Assembly (NCBI GenBank): GCA_022823185.1 | Contig: JAJDXQ010000002.1 | Location: 1 to 64,000, forward strand | DNA length: 64,000 nucleotides | DNA from: Caldilineaceae bacterium | GTDB lineage: Bacteria; Chloroflexota; Anaerolineae; Caldilineales; Caldilineaceae | Reading direction: 5' to 3' | Shown: piece after piece, positions 15,758 through 23,525 of the stretch | Layout: each line of letters starts with the position of its first letter | Position numbering within the stretch: position 1 is the stretch's first letter | Position numbers and translations under genes: made by a program | Notes under the pieces: model-generated | What the model was told of the DNA's origin: nothing | Databases searched by the model: none | What the model saw: only the letters and a program-made list of their open reading frames with translations

Positions 15758-16103
15758 CGTCTCCCCTCCAGCTTCCCAATCCGTTCCCCCGATTCCCCGT
15801 CTCCGGCGGCTGACTAACTCTAACGGCTTGCCGCCCCCGCACCAAACCGCCGCAACCGGACCCGCGATCCCATCCCGCAGCCCCAATTGCCGTCTCCTCG
15901 GCCTAAGCTGATTCACAACCTTGGGTAGGGCAAGAGCATTCAAGACGTACTCTCTGATAGACCGGATATGGTATCCTGCCAGGCAAGAAAACCGACCAAC
16001 AAACAGAGAAACAAAGGGGCAGAGCTTCAAAGATGATTCGAGGCGTCTGCAAGAGCAGCAAGGCGAAGCATAGGAACCGCATGACCATCTGTGAGGCGTA
16101 GAA
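15758..16103. other. Intergenic stretch, nothing recognised
   Basis: About 350 bases between divergent genes. The minus-strand frame upstream of the DUF6807 start continues open but has chance-like composition. The stretch presumably holds promoters in both directions, but no clear -35/-10 pair was seen. Confidence 0.4.
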
Positions 16104-16325
16104 ATGTCAAGCAAAAAGTTGAGGCATCTGTGTCTGACGATTGCGGTAGCCATTACATTTGTCGTGCTCCTCGGCAACCTGTACCACCCTCTGTTTATAT
16201 TCCTCGGCAACTTATTTCCCCCTCTGTTCTTTTGGTTCGAGGATTCGTGGGGTTTTCTCCTGGCGGCGTGGCCTGTCTTCGCCATCGTGTATCTGCTGTG
16301 GGCCAGGCTGGAGAGACGAAGGTAG
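16104..16325 (+). CDS. Small two-helix membrane protein, unknown function
   Basis: A 73-residue frame with a Lys/Arg start (MSSKKLRH), a hydrophobic segment at about 9-40 with an internal repeat (GNLYHPLFIF and GNLFPPLFFW), a second segment at about 48-66 and a basic tail (ARLERRR). The layout fits an integral membrane protein with both ends inside. GAGG lies nine bases before the ATG. No family is recognised; the hydrophobicity pattern, not homology, is the reason for the call. Confidence 0.5.
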   Translation: MSSKKLRHLCLTIAVAITFVVLLGNLYHPLFIFLGNLFPPLFFWFEDSWGFLLAAWPVFAIVYLLWARLERRR

Positions 16326-16569
16326 GAGTGGTGTTCCCGTTCACGATGCAGGTCGTTATCGTAAGGGACAAAAACGTGGACAGGCCTCAGAGAGTCGAGA
16401 CAGACAGGAAGAAATGGTGCGCAACCGTTCAGCTCAGGGTAGAATTGACAGACGGCCCGCAACGGGAATCAAATCTGGCCGCCAGCCCAAGACCCCAGGA
16501 CCAGCGACCCGTCGAAGACGAACGGGCCCACTGAAAACTAGAAACTCAAGCACCCGGAGGGTGCTCCAA

Positions 16570-17013
16570 ATGCAAAGCGACGCCAAGACCCCTGAAGAGT
16601 ACCTGTCCGAACTCGAACCCAGACGACGCGAGGCCATCTCCGCGGTCCGCGACGTCATCCTCGAAAATCTGCCCGACGGCTACGAAGAGGTCATGCAGTA
16701 CGGCATGCTTTCCTACGTCGTTCCCCTCAGCGAATTCGCGGACACCTACAACGGCCAGCCTCTCATGTACATCGCTCTCGCCTCCCAGAAGCAGTACATG
16801 TCCCTCTACCTCACCACCGTCTACGCCGACCCGGCGCTGTCCGACTGGTTCAAGCAGCGCTATCTCGCCACCGGCAAAAGGCTCAACATGGGCAAATCCT
16901 GCGTCCGTTTCCGCAAACTGGAAGACCTGCCTCTGGACCTCGTCGCCGAAGTCACCGCGCTGACGCCGCTCGCCACATTTCTCGAAGAGGCCAGGGCCTC
17001 CAGATCAGCTTAG
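16570..17013 (+). CDS. DUF1801 (YdhG-like) domain protein
   Basis: A 147-residue protein. The N-terminus TPEEYLSELEPRRREAISAV and the block YEEVMQYGMLSYVVP are typical of DUF1801, a small iron-chaperone-like (frataxin-fold) family whose molecular role is unsettled. Later LASQKQYMSLYL and GKSCVRFRKLEDLPLDLV complete the domain, so the gene is full-length. The start is ATG 16570 with GGAGGG nine bases upstream; the open frame extends upstream but those codons are not conserved. Confidence 0.85.
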   Translation: MQSDAKTPEEYLSELEPRRREAISAVRDVILENLPDGYEEVMQYGMLSYVVPLSEFADTYNGQPLMYIALASQKQYMSLYLTTVYADPALSDWFKQRYLATGKRLNMGKSCVRFRKLEDLPLDLVAEVTALTPLATFLEEARASRSA

Positions 17014-17040
17014 AGCGGCGACAAAAATCTCGCGCCACTC

Positions 17041-17069
17041 TTGACACCACGCGATTCAGGTGGTATGAT
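17041..17069 (+). promoter_or_regulatory. Consensus promoter for the DUF3800 RNA and gene
   Basis: TTGACA (17041-17046) and TATGAT (17064-17069) with exactly 17 bases between, one of the best sigma-70 type matches in the window. Transcription would begin near 17076, at the first bases of the structured RNA. Confidence 0.75.
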
Positions 17070-17074
17070 TTGGT

Positions 17075-17144
17075 AGCGTCTAGGAAGAGTCGCCAAGCGT
17101 CTCCTATCGGGGCCATAGCCCCGAACCTAGTCGCTTTTTCTTTT
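17075..17144 (+). ncRNA. Three-way-junction RNA upstream of a DUF3800 gene (DUF3800-motif-like), with terminator-like tail
   Basis: Three helices fold without overlap. P1: AGCGTCTAGG (17075-17084) with CCTAGTCGCT (17126-17135), 10 positions with one T-T mismatch. P2: GAGTCGC (17087-17093) with GCGTCTC (17097-17103), again with a central T-T mismatch, loop CAA. P3: TCGGGGC (17107-17113) with GCCCCGA (17118-17124), perfect, loop CATA. Linkers are AA, CTA and A. P1 is followed by TTTTTCTTTT, so it can act as a terminator. Several structured RNAs upstream of DUF3800 genes have been reported (the DUF3800 RNA motifs); whether this belongs to one of them needs a covariance search. The RNA starts at the predicted transcription start and ends 13 bases before the DUF3800 ATG. 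Confidence 0.7.
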
Positions 17145-17157
17145 GTTAGGGGTGCCC

Positions 17158-18033
17158 ATGGATCTTTGCTACATAGATGAATCAGGAACGCCGGACGTTC
17201 CAGGTAACACGTCCCATTACATCTTGGCGGGACTTTCCATCCCCGATCAGTTTTGGAGACAACACCATACGCAATTAGACGAAATCAAATCCAACTACCA
17301 ACTGGATGAGGCCGAAATCCATGTAGCCTGGATCATGAGGACATACTTCGAACAAAGTTTGATTCCAGGCTTTGAACTGATGAGACACGAAAGGCGAAGA
17401 GCAGAAGTCAATAAACTGCGGAGAGCAGAGCTGTTTCGTCTGCAAAAGGTAAACAGAAGAGGATTTAGGCAAACTCGCAAGAATTACCGAAAGACTGATG
17501 CCTACGTACATCTTACACTGCGGGAAAGGCGACAAGTTGTAACAGACATTGCGAAACTTATTTCGAACTGGGGTGTCGCCCGACTGTTTGCCGAATGTAT
17601 TGACAAAGTGCACTTTGACCCGATGATTGCTAAGAGGTCAGTTCACGAACAAGCATTTGAACAAGTGGTTTCCCGGTTTGAACAGTATCTGAAAAACAGT
17701 GACGCAGGCTATGGTCTTCTCATCCACGACAACAATCAAACTGTGGCGAAAAGACATACCGAGCTAATGAAGTCTTTCTTGCGGGAGGGTACGCTCTGGA
17801 CGCAGATAGAACACATAATAGAAACGCCAATGTTTGTCGATAGTCAGTTGACCAGCATGGTTCAACTGGCTGATCTTTGTGCCTATGCCATCCGGCGATA
17901 CCTTGAAAACCAGGAAGAGGAACTCTTTGACTTGGTTTTCCAAAGGGCTCATAGGGTAGGGCAAGCCTCTGTTGGTGTAAGGCATTTCACGAGCCTGGGT
18001 TGTTCATGCAAAATCTGCACAAATCACGCTTAG
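17158..18033 (+). CDS. DUF3800 domain protein
   Basis: A 291-residue protein. DLCYIDESGTPD at residues 2-13 and the C-terminal VQLADLCAYAIRRYLEN are the two hallmarks of DUF3800, a family with an RNase-H-like fold in which the DESG aspartate/glutamate and the late Asp are probable metal ligands. The middle holds a basic stretch (RRGFRQTRKNYRKTD). DUF3800 genes are scattered, often in mobile or defence regions, and frequently preceded by structured RNAs. The start is ATG 17158 with AGGGG upstream; an in-frame start 15 bases earlier would overlap the ribosome site. Codon use is more AT-rich than its neighbours, a sign of transfer. The direct coupling to the RNA suggests expression by readthrough. 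Confidence 0.85.
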   Translation: MDLCYIDESGTPDVPGNTSHYILAGLSIPDQFWRQHHTQLDEIKSNYQLDEAEIHVAWIMRTYFEQSLIPGFELMRHERRRAEVNKLRRAELFRLQKVNRRGFRQTRKNYRKTDAYVHLTLRERRQVVTDIAKLISNWGVARLFAECIDKVHFDPMIAKRSVHEQAFEQVVSRFEQYLKNSDAGYGLLIHDNNQTVAKRHTELMKSFLREGTLWTQIEHIIETPMFVDSQLTSMVQLADLCAYAIRRYLENQEEELFDLVFQRAHRVGQASVGVRHFTSLGCSCKICTNHA

Positions 18034-18545
18034 ACACCGAAGTCGCCAAAGCGATGAGAATTCAGGACCAACATCCGCCCCTCGCTTGGCGGCCACTCTG
18101 CTTCACTGCCGCTGTTAGTCCTTGACCTTCCCCCAGAACACCGATTCCACGCAGGGAAGTGAAAGACGAGGAGCCGACCTCTCCGGAGAAGCGTCTGTGT
18201 CGGCGCAAATGGCTAGAGACGAACAGAAAATTCATGCCTTACTCTGAATCCACGCTCCCCGCATCACTCTATACCAACTCTACACAGATGTGGGAAAGCA
18301 TCATCACAATGGCAACCCGATTCTCGAACGCTCGATAGTTGGAATAGGGCACATCCTGGAACCGGCAGGCCCCAGACAGAGACGGGACCGCTGACCCGCC
18401 GCCATCCCATCGCGCACATACAAGACAGCCGCCATTATATCTCGTCAAACACTCGTTCAAGCGCGCCCATTCCATCGAGTACGGCCCGAATCCTGAAAAT
18501 CCAGCAAATCCTGCTCTAGGCATAAGCAATAAGGAGGAAGCCAGC
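18034..18545. other. Intergenic stretch, no gene recognised
   Basis: About 510 bases between the DUF3800 gene and the first Gfo/Idh/MocA gene. Open frames here are chance-like. AGTCGCCAAAGCG (18041-18053) resembles the P2 strand of the RNA at 17088-17099 and may be a leftover of a second copy. No promoter was clear. Confidence 0.4.
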
Positions 18546-19568
18546 ATGACCAGTTCAAACGACCAACCCTTCGGCTGGGCCCTCATCGGTTGCGGCAGCG
18601 TCGGCAACTCCCATTCCCGGTGGGCCGTCGCAACGCCCGATATCGACGTACACGCCTTCTGCGACATCAACGAAGAGGCCGCCAGCCGCTACTATGAACA
18701 GTTCGAAGGCCAGTATTACACCACCGACGCCGACCGCATCTTCGCGGATGACGACATTGAGATCGTCACCATCGCCACCACCCACGGCACCCACGCCGAG
18801 CTGGCTCTCGCCGCGTTCGAGGCCGGCAAGCACGTCTACCTCGAAAAGCCGATGGCCATGACCACCGCCGACTGCCTGCGCATCTACGAAGCCATGCAGG
18901 CCGCCGGCAAGAAGCTGATGATTAACTTCTCCATCCGCTTCTCCGGCGCCGCGCGCGCCATCAAGAGCCGCATTCAACCGGCCAAAGTCAGCCACGCCCA
19001 GGTCATGCTCGGCCGCGAAGACCTGACCCGCTGGCAGTGGCTGCCCGGCATCGGCGGCGGCCCTCTCTTCGACGTCGGCGTCCACCTCGCCGACCTGGTC
19101 TGCTGGATGCACGATTCGGCGCCGGTCGAGATCTCCGCCACCGGCGGCCAGGTCACCCATCCCGGCCAGCTCGCTTCACCGGAGATTATCGATACCGTGG
19201 CCGCCCACATCCGCTTCGCCAACGGTTCCGTTGCCACCTATCTGATGAGCGACGCCGGCTTCAGCGAAAAGCTCACCAAATGGTTCTTCACCTTTAACGA
19301 CGGCCAGCAGAGCGCCGTCCTCGACAAGCATTTCAGCCGCGCCACGATCACCACGCCCGATCCCGTCAGCGGCGAGCTCACCACCGAGTCGTACTCGCCC
19401 CCCTTCATCGACCGCATGCCCCTGCTCGTCGACGCCATCCGCAACGACACCGACCCCTACGTGCCCGCCTATCCCGGCATTCTCGCCACACTGGTCCTCG
19501 AAAATCTCATCGAAGCGGTCCACACCGGGCAGCCGCAGACGGTTGAACTGCCGCCCCAAATTGCGTAG
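18546..19568 (+). CDS. Gfo/Idh/MocA family oxidoreductase
   Basis: A 340-residue NAD(P)-dependent dehydrogenase. The N-terminal Rossmann fold begins WALIGCGSVGNSH (GxGxxG). HVYLEKPMAMT near 97-107 is the conserved EKP motif whose lysine takes part in catalysis. The C-terminal alpha/beta domain contains GGGPLFDVGVHLADL near 170, with the catalytic GVH region. Members oxidise sugars, inositols or sugar acids; the substrate here is open. The start is ATG 18546 with AAGGAGG upstream. It is 31 bases before a second member of the family, so the two form an operon. Confidence 0.92.
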   Translation: MTSSNDQPFGWALIGCGSVGNSHSRWAVATPDIDVHAFCDINEEAASRYYEQFEGQYYTTDADRIFADDDIEIVTIATTHGTHAELALAAFEAGKHVYLEKPMAMTTADCLRIYEAMQAAGKKLMINFSIRFSGAARAIKSRIQPAKVSHAQVMLGREDLTRWQWLPGIGGGPLFDVGVHLADLVCWMHDSAPVEISATGGQVTHPGQLASPEIIDTVAAHIRFANGSVATYLMSDAGFSEKLTKWFFTFNDGQQSAVLDKHFSRATITTPDPVSGELTTESYSPPFIDRMPLLVDAIRNDTDPYVPAYPGILATLVLENLIEAVHTGQPQTVELPPQIA

Positions 19569-19599
19569 CGGCAACGCGTTTGACACCAAGGAGCCAGAC

Positions 19600-20613
19600 A
19601 TGACAACAGTTCGAGTAGCCCAATACGGAACCAAACACGCCCACGCCGCCGGCAAGCTGCGCGCCATCATCGACAGTCCTGACGTCGAGCTGGCCGGCGT
19701 CCTCGAGCCCGACGAGGCGCGGCGCCTGGCCATGGCCGCCGCGGACGGCCCCTACCAGAACGTCAACTGGTTCGGCAGCGAGAGCGAAATGCTCGACGAC
19801 GACACCATCGTCGCGGTGTCTTCAGAGGGCCCCACCCACCACGGCCTCGACCAGACCGAGCGCTGCGTGCAGGCCGGCAAGCATGTCTGGTATGACAAAC
19901 CGGCGGGCGACAACTGGCCGCAGTGGCAGCGTACAATCGCCGCGGCCGAGAAGCAGGGGCTGACCGTCCAGATGGGCTACATGTTCCGCTATCACGCCGG
20001 CTTCCAACAGATCGACGAGTGGGTGAAATCCGGCTTTCTCGGCGACATCTTCGCCCTGCGCACCCGTATCGGCACCGCGATGGACGAGCAGGCGCGCCGC
20101 GACGTCAGCCGCCATCTCGGCGGCGTCTTCTACGAGCTCGGCTGCCACATGCTGGATCAGGTCGTCTGGCTGCTCGGCCGCCCCCAAAAGGTGACCGCCT
20201 TCCTGCGCAACGAGACCGGCCTGGTCGTCGAATGCCCCGACAACACGCTCGGCGTCTTCGAATACGAGAATGCCATGGCGCTGGTCGACACCTCGGCTAT
20301 GGAAACGCGGCCGGCAGCCCGCCGTTTCGAGGTCTACGGCAGCCGCGGCAGCGCCATCATGGAACCGCTTGAGCCGGCCACTGAGATCCGCCTCTGCCTC
20401 GCCGAGGCCCAGGGCGGCTTCGATGCAGGGGACACGATGGTCGCCATCGAGACCCAGACGCGCCAGAAGCTCTATGACCTGGAGCTGGTGGATTTTCTGA
20501 AAACCATTCAGGGGAAACAGCCGCCCGCCCGCCCGCCCGTACTCACACGAGCTCATCGTGCAGGAGACCCTCCTCCGGGCCACCGGAGAAATCAAGGAAT
20601 AAAAAAGGAGTGA
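19600..20613 (+). CDS. Gfo/Idh/MocA family oxidoreductase with a frameshifted C-terminus
   Basis: A 337-residue product, second of a pair. The Rossmann part begins RVAQYGTKHAHAAGKL; the usual EKP motif is YDKPAG near residue 90, and GCHMLDQVVWLLG near 185 is the catalytic region. The start is ATG 19600, with AAGGAG seven bases upstream. The last 25 residues (ARPPVLTRAHRAG onward) do not look like the family, while the +1 frame encodes YSHELIVQETLLRATGEIKE and stops at 20602, the normal ending. The switch falls in a (CCCG)4 tract at about 20523-20548. Removing one four-base unit would restore the frame. This could be slippage variation or an assembly error. Confidence 0.88.
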   Translation: MTTVRVAQYGTKHAHAAGKLRAIIDSPDVELAGVLEPDEARRLAMAAADGPYQNVNWFGSESEMLDDDTIVAVSSEGPTHHGLDQTERCVQAGKHVWYDKPAGDNWPQWQRTIAAAEKQGLTVQMGYMFRYHAGFQQIDEWVKSGFLGDIFALRTRIGTAMDEQARRDVSRHLGGVFYELGCHMLDQVVWLLGRPQKVTAFLRNETGLVVECPDNTLGVFEYENAMALVDTSAMETRPAARRFEVYGSRGSAIMEPLEPATEIRLCLAEAQGGFDAGDTMVAIETQTRQKLYDLELVDFLKTIQGKQPPARPPVLTRAHRAGDPPPGHRRNQGIKKE

Positions 20614-20632
20614 GGAACGAGTTCCTCACTCC
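20607..20632 (-). terminator. Strong hairpin between convergent genes
   Basis: GGAGTGAGGAAC and GTTCCTCACTCC form a perfect 12-bp inverted repeat with GA between. On the minus strand it is followed by TTTTTT, the classic intrinsic terminator, which ends the operon that finishes with the phytanoyl dioxygenase gene. It overlaps the last codons of the frameshifted dehydrogenase; with the restored frame (stop at 20602) it would lie just outside that gene. Confidence 0.8.
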
Positions 20633-20664
20633 ATGCCGTTCATTTTCTCCTCACTCCTCTTCAC

Positions 20665-21561
20665 TTACTTCTCGCCACTGGGCCACATCTGCGGCCAGTA
20701 CGGGCCGGCGAACGGCTCGCCCTCCTGCGCATGCGGCCCCAGAAAGACCAGGTTGGGATGATACTGCCGCCCGGGCAGATAGGTCGTGTCGCCCGGCATC
20801 ATGTGTGAGATCAGGCACATGCGCGGCTCCCAAGTCAGGTTCGGGCCGGAGCCGTGCAGCGTCAGCGCGTGGTGGAAGCTCACCTGGCCCGCTTGCATGA
20901 TGCACGGCTCGTCCAGCCAGTCTCCGCTGATCTCCTGGTTCGCAAAGCGGTCCTGCAACCCGTCCAGATCTTTGTGGGCGAACGTGTCGCTGTCCTCCAG
21001 CAATCCCCACTTGTGCGACCCCACGATCGTGCGCATGCCGCCGTTCCGCAAATCGGTGTCCTGCAGCGCAATCCACGCGGTACACATATTCGACGTGCTC
21101 GACGACTTCCAGTGCCCGTAGTCCTGGTGCCAGCCGATGTTGCCGGCCGTCTCGTCTTTGCCGTCCGGCCCGATGCCCGGCTTGTAGACGGCCTGGTCAT
21201 GCCACAGCCGCACCGTGTCGACGCCCATGAAGCGGGCGCCGATCGCGCCCAGCATTGGGCTGGTCGTGTAATCCGCAATCACGTTGCTGACCCAGAAGGC
21301 GTTGCACTGCTGCCGTACATCCGGCGAGCCCGGCGTCACCTCCCTTGTGCCGTACTGCGAAGGGATCTCCGAATCATGTTCGCCGCGCCACAGGCGCTCA
21401 TGCGCCTCACGCATCTCCTTGAGCTGCTCATCGCTGTACAGCCTGGGGCTGATCCAATAGCCCCGCTCCCGGTACTCCTCCAGCACCGCCGGCGTGATCA
21501 ACGCATCAATGTTGACGCCGTCCACAACTGTCGGCGTCTGTGCTGCCGTCGCTTGTGTCAT
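20665..21561 (-). CDS. Phytanoyl-CoA dioxygenase (PhyH) family protein
   Basis: A 298-residue Fe(II)/2-oxoglutarate-dependent oxygenase. The facial triad is visible: H-x-D in GWHQDYGHW (about residues 145-153) and the distal His in SFHHALTLHGSGPN (about 230-243), followed by the 2-oxoglutarate-binding Arg in EPRMCL. Substrates of environmental PhyH proteins are mostly unknown small molecules. The start is ATG 21561, with GGAGAG nine bases upstream; the ATG nine bases earlier would touch the ribosome site. It ends the unit that starts with two other PhyH genes and an importer, but is only distantly similar to those two. Confidence 0.88.
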   Translation of the reverse strand: MTQATAAQTPTVVDGVNIDALITPAVLEEYRERGYWISPRLYSDEQLKEMREAHERLWRGEHDSEIPSQYGTREVTPGSPDVRQQCNAFWVSNVIADYTTSPMLGAIGARFMGVDTVRLWHDQAVYKPGIGPDGKDETAGNIGWHQDYGHWKSSSTSNMCTAWIALQDTDLRNGGMRTIVGSHKWGLLEDSDTFAHKDLDGLQDRFANQEISGDWLDEPCIMQAGQVSFHHALTLHGSGPNLTWEPRMCLISHMMPGDTTYLPGRQYHPNLVFLGPHAQEGEPFAGPYWPQMWPSGEK

Positions 21562-21609
21562 CTTTCGCATCTCTCCATGTTGTCAGGCATACGCAGGCCT
21601 CTCCTGATC

Positions 21610-22443
21610 CTATCCCTTCACCGCGCCCAGCGTAAGCCCCTTGATCAGATTTTGCTGCACCAGCATCACCAAAAGCGTGGGGGGCAGGACCGCCACCGTC
21701 GCCGTGGCCATGATGTCGCCCCACTCAACATCCCGTTCTCCGAGAAAACCCGAAAGGAAGACCGGCAGCGTGGTTGTATCGGGACCGCCCAGCAGCAGCG
21801 CAAACAGGAACTCGTTCCATGCCAGCAGCGCGGCGAAAACAGCGGTCGCGGCCAGCCCCGGGGCGATCAGGGGCAGGATCACCCGAAACATCGCCTGCAG
21901 CCGCGAGGCCCCGTCGATCCACGCGGCCTCCTCCAATTCAATCGGCACCTCTTCAAAGAAGCTCTTGAGCATCCACACCGTAAACGGCAGGTTGAAGACA
22001 GTGAAGACCAGGATCAGTCCCATATGCGTATTGCGTAATTTGAGGGAATTGAAAAGCAGATAGAGCGGGACGATGAAAACGATCGGGGGCATCATGCGCG
22101 CGATAATGAGGGAAAAACTCATTGTCAACGATCCCTTGAATCGGAAGCGGGCGAAAGCGTACGCCGCCCACGCGCCCAGCAGAAGCGACAGAATCACTGT
22201 CGTCCCCGTGATAATCACACTGTTCTGAATCACCTTCAAAAACTTCGGGTCGGTAAAGCTGTTGAGGTAAAACTGGAGTGTTGGCCAGAATAGCCATTTG
22301 GGCGGAATCGCAAACGCGTCCACCCGAGTCTTGAAGGAGGACGACACCATCCAATAGATGGGGAAAAAATAGAATATCCAGACTGCCGCCACCACGAAGA
22401 CCATGGCCACATTCCGGATCCGCTTCAGATTCTTCGTGCCCAT
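21610..22443 (-). CDS. Carbohydrate ABC importer, permease (MalG type), cassette 1
   Basis: A 277-residue inner-membrane permease with about six transmembrane helices. The cytoplasmic EAA loop, EEAAWIDGASRLQ followed by ILPLIAPG (about residues 185-210), contacts the ATPase. The N-terminus begins with a short basic stretch and a first helix at about 13-33. The gene follows the MalF-type permease after 57 bases; the spacer holds a small GC-rich hairpin (GCGGGC...GCCCGC, 22479-22500). The start is ATG 22443 with AGGA upstream. No ATPase gene is found with it. Confidence 0.92.
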   Translation of the reverse strand: MGTKNLKRIRNVAMVFVVAAVWIFYFFPIYWMVSSSFKTRVDAFAIPPKWLFWPTLQFYLNSFTDPKFLKVIQNSVIITGTTVILSLLLGAWAAYAFARFRFKGSLTMSFSLIIARMMPPIVFIVPLYLLFNSLKLRNTHMGLILVFTVFNLPFTVWMLKSFFEEVPIELEEAAWIDGASRLQAMFRVILPLIAPGLAATAVFAALLAWNEFLFALLLGGPDTTTLPVFLSGFLGERDVEWGDIMATATVAVLPPTLLVMLVQQNLIKGLTLGAVKG

Positions 22444-22500
22444 CGTGGACTTTCCTGTTGGAATTCGGACCCAGACCGTGCGGGCGCCGCGGCCTGCCCG

Positions 22501-23487
22501 CTACTCCTGCGTAAGCTGGACCTCGGCCTGCCGCACCACCAGCATCCGCAGATAAAAGATGCAGATAATCAGCGTTGCGATCATCAGCAGAATCGACGCC
22601 GCCGAGGTAAAGCCCAGCTTGAAGTGCCGGAACCCCCAGCGATAGATGAACATGCTGATCACTTCCGTCGTCGTGCCGGGACCGCCAGCCGTCAACAGAA
22701 AAATCAGGTCGAACGTGCGCAGCGCGTCAACCGTGCGGAACAGCAGCGCCACGATGATGACCGGCGTAATAAAGGGCAGCGTGATCAGACGGAACACCTG
22801 CCAGCCGCTCGCCCCGTCCACCTCCGCGGCCTCGATCGTCTCCACCGGCTGGGCCTGCAGGGCCGCCAGCAGCACCAGCACCATGAACGGGCTGGAGCGC
22901 CACACTTCGGTGGCGACCACGGCATACAGCGCCCAATCCGGGTCGCCCAGAAAGATTGGCGGGTTCGCGCCCACCGTACGGATCAGGTGGGGAAAGACAC
23001 CGAACTCGTCATCATAGATGATGCGCCAGATCAGCCCCGATGCCAGCGGCGGCACCATCAGCGGCACCAGCAACCCCACCCGCAGCCACGTGCGCCCCCG
23101 GAACTCCCGGTTGAGCAGCAGCGCCAGGCTGAGCCCAATGATGAACTCGAAAAACACGCCCACCAGCGCGAAACGCAACGTCACACCGACCGACGTCCAC
23201 ATCTCGCTATCGACCTCCAACAGATCGATATAGTTCTCCAGCCCCACCCATTTGAACGGGATCGAACCGGTCAGGATCTTGTTGGAAAAGCCGAGCACAA
23301 TCGCATAGCCCAGCGGATAGACCAGCAGGCCGAAAACGATCAGGAAGGTGGGCGCGATCAGAATGAAGTGAAGGGGCAGACCCAACAGCCGGTTTCGCCG
23401 TTCCACGCCGGCTGCGCGGATCTGCCCCTGCATCCCTTCTGAAACCTGTCCCTGCTCAAAAGAGGCGTGATGTTCGCCCGATGTCAT
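22501..23487 (-). CDS. Carbohydrate ABC importer, permease (MalF/UgpA type), cassette 1
   Basis: A 328-residue permease with a soluble N-terminus of about 35 residues and six transmembrane helices. The EAA loop reads IEAAEVDGASGWQVFRLITLP (about 230-250). It ends with a conserved YRWGFRHFKLGFTSAAS region, typical for the MalF partner. The start is ATG 23487 (MTSGEHH) with AGGA upstream; a TTG 27 bases earlier is weaker. It lies 38 bases after the binding-protein gene. Confidence 0.92.
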   Translation of the reverse strand: MTSGEHHASFEQGQVSEGMQGQIRAAGVERRNRLLGLPLHFILIAPTFLIVFGLLVYPLGYAIVLGFSNKILTGSIPFKWVGLENYIDLLEVDSEMWTSVGVTLRFALVGVFFEFIIGLSLALLLNREFRGRTWLRVGLLVPLMVPPLASGLIWRIIYDDEFGVFPHLIRTVGANPPIFLGDPDWALYAVVATEVWRSSPFMVLVLLAALQAQPVETIEAAEVDGASGWQVFRLITLPFITPVIIVALLFRTVDALRTFDLIFLLTAGGPGTTTEVISMFIYRWGFRHFKLGFTSAASILLMIATLIICIFYLRMLVVRQAEVQLTQE

Positions 23488-23525
23488 CGCATCCTGTTTC
23501 CCGTGCTTCCGCAACCGGTCCCCGG

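Noticed and set aside
18041..18053. AGTCGCCAAAGCG after the DUF3800 gene, like AGTCGCCAAGCG in the RNA
   Set aside because: Only 13 bases and no partner strands for a second junction; probably chance or a short relic.
22479..22500. GCGGGC...GCCCGC hairpin between the two permeases of cassette 1
   Set aside because: Six pairs only, in very GC-rich sequence; not strong enough for a separate claim.
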